Assembly: GCA_020056635.1 (NCBI GenBank)
Contig: JAGVHI010000025.1
Coordinates: 1-38,542, forward strand
Length of the DNA: 38,542 nt
Reading direction: 5' to 3'
Source: an archaeon
Lineage (GTDB): Archaea > Micrarchaeota > Micrarchaeia > Anstonellales > Anstonellaceae
Positions 17,214 to 27,537 of this stretch are shown here, one piece after another. The position numbers and the translations under genes were made by a program. The number at the start of each line of letters is the position of its first letter. The stretch's first letter is position 1. Under the pieces are notes generated by a model that was not told where the DNA came from, ran no database searches, and saw only the letters and a program-made list of their open reading frames with translations.

Positions 17214-19181
17214 TCACTTTATCTTTGCCTTTTCCTTCTCCAGCATCGCTCTCCTTACATCATTTAGCTGCTCGCGGAACTTAATCGCATCCTCAAACTC
17301 CAATTCCTCAGCAGCTTTCCTCATTTTCGCCTCAAGCTCAATTGCAACTTTTTGCAAATCCGCCTTTGCCATATGCTTTTTCTCCCTAAGTTCCACCACG
17401 CGCTCGCCAATCGCCTTGTGTATTGTCCTCGGGGTAATCCCGTGCAATTTATTGAACTCAATCTGCACCCCTCTCCTCCGCTCAGTTTCTGAAATTGCAG
17501 TCTGCATGCCCCCTGTCATCCTATCTGCATACAATATTACTGTTCCATTCGAATTCCTCGCAGCCCTCCCAATAGTTTGAATGAGCGAGGTGTCATTCCT
17601 CAAGAACCCTTCCTTATCCGCATCCAGTATCGCAACCAGCGAAACTTCCGGTATATCCAGCCCTTCCCGAAGCAAGTTAATGCCCACTAAGCAATCAAAC
17701 TCCCCCAATCTCAGCTGCCTAATCAATTCCGTTCTCTGCAATGTTTCGATTTCTGAATGCAAATACCTCACTCTTATCTCCTCGTTTGCAAGGAACTCTG
17801 TCAAATCCTCCGCCATCCTCTTCGTAAGGGTAGTGACCAGCACCCTCTCATTTTTCGCAGCCCTGGCTTTCACTTCTACAATCAAATCCTTTACCTGCCC
17901 CTCGCTCTTCCGAACGATTACTTGCGGGTCAACCAGTCCTGTCGGGCGCACCAGTTGCTCCACTATTTGCCCAGAAACCCTGCGCTCATAATCAGAAGGA
18001 GTAGCTGAAACAAATATCACATTCTTCAAATGCTTTTCGAACTCCTCAAACTGCAGTGGCCTGTTGTCATAAGCTGACGGGAGCCTAAATCCATAATCAA
18101 TCAGATTCTTTTTCCTGGTCCTATCCCCATGGTACATCCCATGCAGCTGCGGAATGGTCACATGCGACTCATCTATCACAATCAGCCCATCCCTGGGCAA
18201 AAAATCCATCAATGAATAGGGCGGCTGCCCGGGCTGCCTTCCGTCAAAATGCCTTGAATAATTCTCAATCCCGCTGCAGAATCCCAATTCTTCTATCAGC
18301 TCAAGGTCGTAGTTGGTTCTAGTCCTCAGTCTGTGCGCTTCCAGCATTTCCAATTCCGGCAGCCTTTGCTCAAGCTCAATCCGTATGTCTTTCAACGCCC
18401 TTTCCTTTTCGCTCTCAGGAATAACATAATGCCTCGCAGGGAATATCCGCACAGCAGGGGGCTTTTCCACCACTTCCATTGTTTGCGGGTGGTGAATGCT
18501 CACGCTCTCCACCTCATCCCCATAAAGCGAAATCCGGACCACTTCAGTTGAATAGCCCGGTATTATCTCAACAGTATCCCCTTTAGCGCGAAACGCCCCG
18601 GGCTTCAATTCCAAATCATTCCTCTCATACTGCATGGACACGAATTTTGCAAGCATGCTCGAGCGGGCAATTTTCATACCTGGCGCAATCAAAAACGCCA
18701 TCTCATTCCATTCCTGGGGGGAGCCCAGCCCATATATACACGAAACAGTCGCAACAATAATAGTAGGGCCCGGAGTGAGCAAATTCGCAGTTGCCGCAAG
18801 CCGCATCCTCTCGATTTTCTCATTCACCTGCGCATCCTTCTCAATGTACGTGTCTGTTTGCGGTATGTAGCTCTCGGGCTGGTAGTAATCATAGTAAGAA
18901 ACGAAATAGCTCACCTTGTTTTTTGGGAAGAAATTCTTGAACTCGGAATACAGCTGCGCAGCCAGCGTTTTATTGTGCGAAATCACAAGCGTGCTCCTGT
19001 TGGTTTTCGCAATCACATTTGCAACCGTGTATGTTTTTCCCGAACCCGTAACCCCAAGCAATGTCTGCATGCCCCCTCTCTCCACGCCCCCTACAAGCTT
19101 CGCTATCGCTTCGGGCTGGTCGCCTGCAGGCGCAAAATCCGAATAAAGCTTGAACGAGTCCATGCGTGCCATCATTCTCAA
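17214..19181 (-). CDS. uvrB: Excinuclease ABC subunit B
   Basis: 655 aa; LLGVTGSGKTYTVANVIA, YYDYYQPESYIPQTDTYIEKD, helicase motifs, C-terminal UVR motif. True start may be Met7 at 19163 (MDSFKLYSDF), since a TATA-like gataaaagc sits about 14 bp upstream of 19181. Confidence 0.98.
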   Translation of the reverse strand: MRMMARMDSFKLYSDFAPAGDQPEAIAKLVGGVERGGMQTLLGVTGSGKTYTVANVIAKTNRSTLVISHNKTLAAQLYSEFKNFFPKNKVSYFVSYYDYYQPESYIPQTDTYIEKDAQVNEKIERMRLAATANLLTPGPTIIVATVSCIYGLGSPQEWNEMAFLIAPGMKIARSSMLAKFVSMQYERNDLELKPGAFRAKGDTVEIIPGYSTEVVRISLYGDEVESVSIHHPQTMEVVEKPPAVRIFPARHYVIPESEKERALKDIRIELEQRLPELEMLEAHRLRTRTNYDLELIEELGFCSGIENYSRHFDGRQPGQPPYSLMDFLPRDGLIVIDESHVTIPQLHGMYHGDRTRKKNLIDYGFRLPSAYDNRPLQFEEFEKHLKNVIFVSATPSDYERRVSGQIVEQLVRPTGLVDPQVIVRKSEGQVKDLIVEVKARAAKNERVLVTTLTKRMAEDLTEFLANEEIRVRYLHSEIETLQRTELIRQLRLGEFDCLVGINLLREGLDIPEVSLVAILDADKEGFLRNDTSLIQTIGRAARNSNGTVILYADRMTGGMQTAISETERRRGVQIEFNKLHGITPRTIHKAIGERVVELREKKHMAKADLQKVAIELEAKMRKAAEELEFEDAIKFREQLNDVRRAMLEKEKAKIK

Positions 19182-19216
19182 AAGAAGCTTTTATCGCTTC
19201 TCCCAGCTACCCTTCA

Positions 19217-19254
19217 GGCGTGCTGACCTCCCTCTAAAAACTGGTCATCACGCC
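19217..19254 (-). repeat. 12-bp inverted repeat (1 mismatch) overlapping the bud32 stop codon
   Basis: ggcgtgctgacc-[14 nt]-ggtcatcacgcc. Confidence 0.75.
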
Positions 19255-19835
19255 GCCCTTTCCATATACCTTGCGCGGGATTCAATCTCTTTTGCATGCT
19301 CGACAATTTTCCCGCTCCCTTTTGCTTTCAAGTAGCCAAAAATGAAATTTTTTGCAAGCTTCTCCCCCAATGCTTTCCTCATGGTCACGACATCAGTCGC
19401 CTTATCCTCAATATCCACTGAAAAAGCGCCCAACCCAAAATCAATCACAACCAGCCCGCCTTTTCCTGAATCCATTATGTTTGCTGGTGTGTAGTCCCCA
19501 TGCACCATGTTTGCGGAATGCATTTTCGCAAGCAATTCCCCTGCAATCCCCGCGCTCTTTGCACTCATTCCAACTCTTGCAAGTATGTCCCCCAGGATTT
19601 TGTTCATTGCAAAATGGGTTTTCCCAACCTCAAGCACGAACGGGCACGGCACCCCTGCCTCTTTTGCCCTCCTAAGCAGCCTTACTTCCCTTCCAGTCCT
19701 CGCTTTCCTCAGCTTCGCATCCAGCGCGTGGCTCCTGTATTTTTTCACAACCCTGTCTTTCACTACCGCATCGATCCCAGCTATCTTTTCCTCAAAAAGA
19801 ACCGCCTCGGCCCCCTGCAGCTTCTCATCCCTCAT
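19248..19835 (-). CDS. bud32: KEOPS-associated Ser/Thr kinase Bud32 (stand-alone)
   Basis: 195 aa; RIO/Bud32-like motifs KMHSANMVHGDYTPANIM, GGLVVIDFGLGAFSVDIEDKATDV. Confidence 0.93.
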   Translation of the reverse strand: MRDEKLQGAEAVLFEEKIAGIDAVVKDRVVKKYRSHALDAKLRKARTGREVRLLRRAKEAGVPCPFVLEVGKTHFAMNKILGDILARVGMSAKSAGIAGELLAKMHSANMVHGDYTPANIMDSGKGGLVVIDFGLGAFSVDIEDKATDVVTMRKALGEKLAKNFIFGYLKAKGSGKIVEHAKEIESRARYMERAA

Positions 19836-20468
19836 CTAGAGCCCCCCCAAAAGCAGCACTCCCCCGAAGCAAAATATGGTGAACGCTGCCCAAACCCTCC
19901 AATCCCAAGCCATCACCTTGCTCCCGTCCAGCGGGAATATCGGGAGCATGTTGAAGAACGCAAGGAAAAAATTGACCGTCACCCCAAGCATCGCAACCTT
20001 GACAAGAGCGCTCTCCGCCCCAAAGCCAGCCATCAGCCCCCCCACCACGAGCCCGAAAAACACGAATGCCAAAACCACATTCGTGACCGGGCCTGCAAGC
20101 GAAATCAGCCCGTACTGCTTCCTGTTTATCCTATATGCATGTATCATCACGGCCCCTGGCGCAAGGAACAGGAAAGGCGACCTTATCCCAAACAATTGGG
20201 GGAGGATTGCAAGCCCGAGCATGAGCATAAGGCCAGAAGGCCATGCCTCGTAGGCTGCCCTCGCCCCGTACCTTATTGCAACCAATTTGTGCGCAAGCTC
20301 ATGGAACACGAACCCAGAGCCAACTGTAATAGTGAATGCGGCAAGCCAGAACACGAACTCTCCTGACTTTACATCCAATCCCTGGTTGAAAAAAGTGAGC
20401 GATAGGGCTATTGCGACAACCGAAACGGCAATGTTCCCCAACTCGCGCTCGTCCAATTGCATTTTCAA
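19836..20468 (-). CDS. M50 family (site-2 protease-like) membrane metalloprotease
   Basis: 210 aa; FHELAHKLVAIRYGA (HExxH) and NMLPIFPLDGSKV motif; multiple TM segments. Confidence 0.9.
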   Translation of the reverse strand: MKMQLDERELGNIAVSVVAIALSLTFFNQGLDVKSGEFVFWLAAFTITVGSGFVFHELAHKLVAIRYGARAAYEAWPSGLMLMLGLAILPQLFGIRSPFLFLAPGAVMIHAYRINRKQYGLISLAGPVTNVVLAFVFFGLVVGGLMAGFGAESALVKVAMLGVTVNFFLAFFNMLPIFPLDGSKVMAWDWRVWAAFTIFCFGGVLLLGGL

Positions 20469-20477
20469 AACCCGAAT

Positions 20478-20867
20478 TCAAATCAGCTTAATCTGCGGCT
20501 GCTGTTTCTCCACCAACACTCTCGCCCTTGCAGGCGTAATCAGCCCTGCGTAGCTCTCGAGCATCGCATACGCTTCCCTCCCATCCGGGAGCGCAAGCCT
20601 TATTGCCTCATTCACCCGCTTGCTCTCAAGCGCAACCGCGGTCCGGATGGAAAATATCCCCGCATCCGAAACCAAAAGCACCATGTCCCCTGCTTTCACG
20701 CCCCGCACATTGGGGTACAGCATCGCAACCAGGAGCGAGACTCCCAAATCCGCAGCCGCAAGCCGCACAAGCAGCCCGAGTGTAATCTCCCCAGCAAACA
20801 CAGCAGCATAAATGAGCGCCCCCGCTGTGCAGATTGCAAACGCCTTTAGGAAAAGCCAAAGCCTCAT
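20478..20867 (-). CDS. Hypothetical protein, N-terminal TM segments plus small soluble domain
   Basis: 129 aa; two hydrophobic segments, then VRGVKAGDMVLLVSDAGIFSI...; same strand and close spacing as flanking genes. Confidence 0.6.
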   Translation of the reverse strand: MRLWLFLKAFAICTAGALIYAAVFAGEITLGLLVRLAAADLGVSLLVAMLYPNVRGVKAGDMVLLVSDAGIFSIRTAVALESKRVNEAIRLALPDGREAYAMLESYAGLITPARARVLVEKQQPQIKLI

Positions 20868-20911
20868 ATTCCAACCTTCCTCGCCCTTCCCTTAATAAAA
20901 TTGCCCAATCC

Positions 20912-23095
<2,184 letters not shown>

Positions 23096-23194
23096 TCAGC
23101 AGTAGAACTTCCCTCCCAAGCCTTAAAAAAGGGGTGGGATTTTAGGCGGCTACAGGCGTTTTTAACGCTTCCCCCACATATACAATCCGATGAT

Positions 23195-24133
23195 ATGCCG
23201 AGCCTGAACATCGCAATTCTTGGGGCAGATCCGCAAGAGCGTGCCTCTGCAGCCCAATCCATAGGGAAAAAGGGCACTGCTGACGATGTGGGGTTTTACC
23301 ACACTGTATACTCCGGAACAATAGTTTCCGTAGCTGAGCCGGCTGCTTACCCTGCCAAATTCCAATCGCTCCTGCAGGCAATCGCCCTCTCCGACCACAT
23401 CCTTGTTCTCGCAGGCCAGCCCACTCCCCAATTAGGCGAAATAATAATTGCGCTTGATTTGCTCGGGCGCGATGCAATATTCGTTTCAGAAAACGACCTC
23501 TCCCCTTTCCTTTCAGCCACTTCGCTAAAAGGTGCAAAAATATCCCCCTCGTTGCAGGAGGCAAAGGAGCACATTCTCTCGCAGCAAGCGTCCAATGTTC
23601 CAGGAAGCACGCAAATTCCGATAGACCATTGTTTTGAGGTAAAGGGCGTGGGCACGGTTGCACTCGGGCTTGTAAAGCGGGGTGGAGTGAAAGTTCATGA
23701 CACGCTCGTTTCCTACCCCTCTGGCACGGAAATACAGGTCCGCACAATCCAGCGCAACGACGTTGACGTGCAATCTGCAGAGTGCGGGGACCGGGTGGGC
23801 CTCTCGCTAAAAGGGGCGAAATCAGAGCAGGTTGAGCGCGGCTCAATATTCGCAGCCGAACCCATGAACGTTTCAAATGAAATCTCGTGTGAGCTCTCAG
23901 TTGCGAAATTCTCCAAAACCGCAATTTCAAATGGCATGGCGCTGCACGTTGGCTGCAATCTCCAATTCGAGCCTGCAAAAATCGAGTGCGCAGCTGAGAT
24001 AAAGCAGGGCTCAAAAGGGAATGCGAAGCTCATTTTGCAAAAGCCTGTTGCTTTCAATAATGGCGATAGGCTGCTGATTTGCGATTTGAATGCGAAAGGG
24101 CTGCGCGCAATCGCAGGCGCAAAGCCGCTCTAG
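23195..24133 (+). CDS. EF-Tu/SelB-like protein with degenerate G domain (pseudo-GTPase)
   Basis: 312 aa; domain II-like IDHCFEVKGVGTVALGLVKRGGVKVHDTL...VRTIQRNDVDVQSAECGDRVGLSLKG; N-terminal region lacks a GxxxxGK[ST], DxxG or NKxD. Confidence 0.8.
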   Translation: MPSLNIAILGADPQERASAAQSIGKKGTADDVGFYHTVYSGTIVSVAEPAAYPAKFQSLLQAIALSDHILVLAGQPTPQLGEIIIALDLLGRDAIFVSENDLSPFLSATSLKGAKISPSLQEAKEHILSQQASNVPGSTQIPIDHCFEVKGVGTVALGLVKRGGVKVHDTLVSYPSGTEIQVRTIQRNDVDVQSAECGDRVGLSLKGAKSEQVERGSIFAAEPMNVSNEISCELSVAKFSKTAISNGMALHVGCNLQFEPAKIECAAEIKQGSKGNAKLILQKPVAFNNGDRLLICDLNAKGLRAIAGAKPL

Positions 24134-24180
24134 GCTGCAATTAGCGTGCAATAGCGTCTGCAAAACCCGCTTGAGAATTC

Positions 24181-25506
24181 CTATTTTTTCAGCACCCGAA
24201 CCAGAATCGGCGGAACCACAAACGTAGTGAGCAATGCCATAGCTGAAATTATTGAATACTGCGCAACAGAGAGCACATTGGAGGTAAGCCCCAGGGATGC
24301 GATAATGAGCGCAACCTCCCCTCTTGGCACCATTCCCACCCCAACTGCGACTGCCTCTTTCAATTTCAATTTTGCCCAAAGTGCAGCGCCGGCGCACGCA
24401 ACAAATTTGGTTGCAAACGCAATCGCAGTGAGCGCAAGAATCGGGACCGCATACTGCCATAGCGCCCCAACATCCACAAGCAGCCCGAGCGAAATGAAAA
24501 ACACAGGCATGAACAGCAGCTCAAGCCCGTACGTCTTGTCCTCTATCTCCTTGATGTGCTTGCTCCGGTTGAGCACTATTCCGGCAAGGAACGCGCCCAC
24601 TATTGCGGAGAGCTTGATGAACTCCGCAACGTAGGCGTACATGAGCATGAGCGCAAGCACGAGCAGGAACCTTTTCGGGCTCATATCCTTCCTGTCAAGG
24701 TAATCCACGAAATATTTGCCTGCAAGCATGCTGCCTAGCAGGAACACTCCAGCTGAAAGGCCTGTTATCAAGAGCTGCCCGATTGCAAGCCCGCTATCCC
24801 CTGTCACGTTGAGCACAAATGAGAGCACGAGCAGGCCAAGCACATCATCAATCACCGCAGCCCCGATTATTATTTGCGCAAATCTTGCACCGATCAAATT
24901 AAGCTCCCGAAGCAGCGCAACCGTCACTCCCACGCTCGTGGCAGTCAGCGCGGCGCCAACGAACATGGAATAGGCAAAATCCCCCCCGCTCATGCTTGCA
25001 TACAAATACCCTGCAGCAAACGGCACAATTACCCCTGCAACTGCAACCACTATATTATCAAATGCGAATATCCCCTCGATTTTGTTGTGCAGCCCGACCT
25101 TGAACAGGAGAATCACCGCCCCGAGCTGCGCGAAAACATGTATGACCTCCTCGAACCGCAGTATGTGCGGCGGGGACGAAGGGACAGGGGCGCCAGCCAG
25201 CTTGAGCGCCCCCCACCCAACCTCAACCACGCTCGGGCTCATCAATATCCCAAGCACCATCAATATCATCACTGAAGGCTGCTTTAGGTAAACGACTGCC
25301 ACCTCGCCGAGCACCGCAAGCAGCAGCAGGAACACTATTTCGAAATAGATATGCTTTTCCGGGTCCACCTGCCCGAAAATGCTTGTGCGGACAACAGTCA
25401 TCACCAGGAGAAGGAAAACCGCAAGCATGGCGAACGGCGCAAGCCTCTCCAAGTCCTTCGGAATCCTGGAAATGTCCAGGCTCCCTGGGATATCGGCTAT
25501 CTTCAT
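24181..25506 (-). CDS. Cation:proton antiporter (CPA2/KefB-NapA type)
   Basis: 441 aa from ATG 25506 (MKIADIPGS...); about 12 TM; TATSVGVTVALLRELN...AAVIDDVLGLLVLSFV...VGAFLAGIVL...MVPRGEVALIIASLG. Upstream part of the 579-aa track ORF lacks protein-like character; TATA-like gatataaac lies 24-30 bp upstream of 25506. Confidence 0.93.
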   Translation of the reverse strand: MKIADIPGSLDISRIPKDLERLAPFAMLAVFLLLVMTVVRTSIFGQVDPEKHIYFEIVFLLLLAVLGEVAVVYLKQPSVMILMVLGILMSPSVVEVGWGALKLAGAPVPSSPPHILRFEEVIHVFAQLGAVILLFKVGLHNKIEGIFAFDNIVVAVAGVIVPFAAGYLYASMSGGDFAYSMFVGAALTATSVGVTVALLRELNLIGARFAQIIIGAAVIDDVLGLLVLSFVLNVTGDSGLAIGQLLITGLSAGVFLLGSMLAGKYFVDYLDRKDMSPKRFLLVLALMLMYAYVAEFIKLSAIVGAFLAGIVLNRSKHIKEIEDKTYGLELLFMPVFFISLGLLVDVGALWQYAVPILALTAIAFATKFVACAGAALWAKLKLKEAVAVGVGMVPRGEVALIIASLGLTSNVLSVAQYSIISAMALLTTFVVPPILVRVLKK

Positions 25507-25597
25507 GCATGTGAAAGCGCACCCGATGTTTATATCTGTTCGCAGGCGCGTTGGAGTTGGGGAAATGCATATAAATCGCGCAATTTGTAGCATGAAA

Positions 25598-25763
25598 CAG
25601 ATTTCATCTGCGGAAACGCAGGCGGAATCATTTGGCAACGGGCTTCGGATCCGCAAGGATTCCGGTATCGGCCGCATCCAAAAATGCAGCAGGCGCGGAG
25701 CCTGTACGGCATGATACTGGCCAGACCCACCAGCCCGTGCCAAACTCCGCAACCCTATCTGCG
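25598..25763 (+). ncRNA. Candidate structured RNA or structured 5' leader of the VOC gene
   Basis: TATA-like catataaat (25568-25576) about 26 bp upstream; 5-bp + 5-bp + 13-bp nested long-range helix enclosing a GNRA-capped hairpin and a second stem. Confidence 0.6.
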
Positions 25764-25799
25764 CATTAAACATTTGGATTAGATTGGAGGTTGATTTTG

Positions 25800-26180
25800 A
25801 TGGATGAGGTAGTGCATTTTGAGATTCCTGTGGACAAGCTTGCGCGCGCGAAGAAATTCTATTCAAGCGCTTTCGGCTGGAAGCTGGAGGATTATCCCCA
25901 GTTCGAGTATGTTGGGGCAATAACCACTCCGCGCGGAAAGGATCACAATCCCAAGGAGCCGGGCGCGATTAACGGCGGGATGGCAAAGCGGAACTCAGTG
26001 CTTAAATCCCCCACTGTGACCATAATGGTCAAGGACATAAATGCGTCGCTCAAGAAAGTGGTGAAATCCGGCGGAAAGGTCGCGATGAAAAAAGAGGCCA
26101 TAGGCGACATGGGCTTCATAGCCTACATAATTGACACGGAGCGGAACGTAATCGGGCTTTTCCAGGAAGCGAAAAAATAG
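25800..26180 (+). CDS. VOC/glyoxalase superfamily protein
   Basis: 126 aa from ATG 25800 with GGAGGT SD at 25786; VVHFEIPVDKLARAKKFYSSAFGWKLED...GAINGGM...DINASLKKVVKSGGKV...IDTERNVIGLFQ. Confidence 0.9.
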   Translation: MDEVVHFEIPVDKLARAKKFYSSAFGWKLEDYPQFEYVGAITTPRGKDHNPKEPGAINGGMAKRNSVLKSPTVTIMVKDINASLKKVVKSGGKVAMKKEAIGDMGFIAYIIDTERNVIGLFQEAKK

Positions 26181-26240
26181 CATGGGCCAAGCCAGGCTTC
26201 ACTCACACCTATTTTAAGCAAATCCCCGGATAATCCACAA

Positions 26241-27137
26241 GTGGAAAATGAACCCAGGGACAACCTCCGCGCCTCAAAAGCGGTGCTTGCTGCAAACGCA
26301 TTCCTTATTCTTGCCAAGCTAGTTGTTGCAATACTGACAGGCAGCATCGCAGCCATTGCGGTCCTTATCGATTCGCTGATGGACATGGTGGGCGCGCTTT
26401 TCCTCTATTTCGGGGTCAGGAAAGGGAGCGAGCCGCCAGATGTCAACCACCTTTACGGGCACAAGAAGTACGAAACAATCTCCTCAATCGCGCAGATTTC
26501 GCTCATTGCAATAGCCGCTTTCCTAATTGCAGCCGAAGCGCTCAACCGGTTTTCGCACCCGCGCGCACTTGACATCACGCTTGCAGACCTCGCAATCATG
26601 GCGGTTGCGGTCGCAGTGGACATTTGGGTCGTTTCCTACCTGAAAAAGCACGCAAACCTCGCAAGCCCTGCAATCCAGGCAAGCGTTGGCAACTATTCTT
26701 CAGACATACTGCAAAATTCCCTGGTTCTAGTCGGGCTGTTTGCAACAGGCGCCGGATTCCACATCGCCGACCCCATTGCCGCGCTCATTGTGGCATTTCT
26801 CATGTTCCGCGTGGTTTACTGGGTTGGGAAAGGGGCGTTTGGCGAGCTCACGGACATCGGCCCTCCAAAGGAGATGCTTGGGCGCTATGCACTCGCGCTT
26901 CGCAAGGTCCGTGGCGTCAAATCCTTCCACAAATTGCGCGCTCGCATTGTAGGCGGGGAAACGCTAATCGACGTGCACGTGCAGCTTTGGCCCGGGCTTT
27001 CAATCTCCCGCGCGCATGCAATCTGCGCCAGCGTGAAGCACACATTGATTGAAAAATTCCCTGAAGTGCGCGAAGTGCTCGTGCATCCGGAGCCCTATTC
27101 AGGGCCGCACAAGCGCGGGCCAAAATTCGGGAGCTAG
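26241..27137 (+). CDS. Cation diffusion facilitator family transporter (YiiP-like)
   Basis: 298 aa, GTG start; VLIDSLMDMVGALFLYFGVRKGSEPPDVNHLYGHKKYETI; TM5 NYSSDILQN; C-terminal CTD. Confidence 0.94.
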   Translation: MENEPRDNLRASKAVLAANAFLILAKLVVAILTGSIAAIAVLIDSLMDMVGALFLYFGVRKGSEPPDVNHLYGHKKYETISSIAQISLIAIAAFLIAAEALNRFSHPRALDITLADLAIMAVAVAVDIWVVSYLKKHANLASPAIQASVGNYSSDILQNSLVLVGLFATGAGFHIADPIAALIVAFLMFRVVYWVGKGAFGELTDIGPPKEMLGRYALALRKVRGVKSFHKLRARIVGGETLIDVHVQLWPGLSISRAHAICASVKHTLIEKFPEVREVLVHPEPYSGPHKRGPKFGS

Positions 27138-27185
27138 CTAATCCTTTTATGCAGTGCTCTCGAATTCCACTTGGGAGGTGCTCTA

Positions 27186-27491
27186 ATGGGCATACATCAT
27201 GAGTTCATGGACTTTGTGAAGAAATACCAGGTGCTTGGGCTTGCGGTCGCAGTCATAATCGGCACTGCAGCAACCAAGCTTGTGAGCTCGCTTGTGGCTG
27301 ACATAATCATGCCACTGATAAGCGTAATAGTCCCGGGCGGGGAATGGAGAACCGCCACGCTTGACATGGGGCCTGTGAAATTCCTGGTCGGGGATTTCGT
27401 GGGCGCAATAATCGATTTCCTCATCATAGCGCTTGTTGTTTTCACAATAGTGAAATTCATGATGAAGGAGGATGCGACAGCGAAGCGGTAA
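27186..27491 (+). CDS. mscL: Large-conductance mechanosensitive channel MscL
   Basis: GGAGGTGCT SD then ATG 27186; EFMDFVKKYQVLGLAVAVIIGTAATKLVSSLVADIIMPLI...VGAIIDFLIIALVVFTIVKFM. Confidence 0.93.
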   Translation: MGIHHEFMDFVKKYQVLGLAVAVIIGTAATKLVSSLVADIIMPLISVIVPGGEWRTATLDMGPVKFLVGDFVGAIIDFLIIALVVFTIVKFMMKEDATAKR

Positions 27492-27494
27492 ACC

Positions 27495-27526
27495 GGGGCA
27501 AAAGCCCCTCTTTTTATTTTCTTTTT
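27495..27526 (+). terminator. Hairpin + U-tract terminator downstream of mscL
   Basis: GGGGC-aaaa-GCCCC followed by tctttttattttcttttt. Confidence 0.7.
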
Positions 27527-27537
27527 CCAGCATGCCC

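Noticed and set aside
19500-20366. 288-aa plus-strand ORF (His/Pro/Arg-rich)
   Set aside because: Antisense to bud32 and the M50 protease; composition typical of a shadow frame.
23155-23175. Small palindrome gcgttTTTaacgc upstream of the EF-Tu-like gene
   Set aside because: Only 5-bp arms in an AT-rich promoter region; not distinguishable from chance.
23142-24014. 290-aa minus-strand ORF
   Set aside because: Antisense to the EF-Tu-like gene; no recognisable motifs.
25507-25920. N-terminal 138-aa extension of the antiporter in the 579-aa ORF
   Set aside because: Low-complexity, non-protein-like sequence that crosses the divergent VOC gene and the structured intergenic region; a good start (MKIADIPGS, 25506) has a well-placed TATA-like box.
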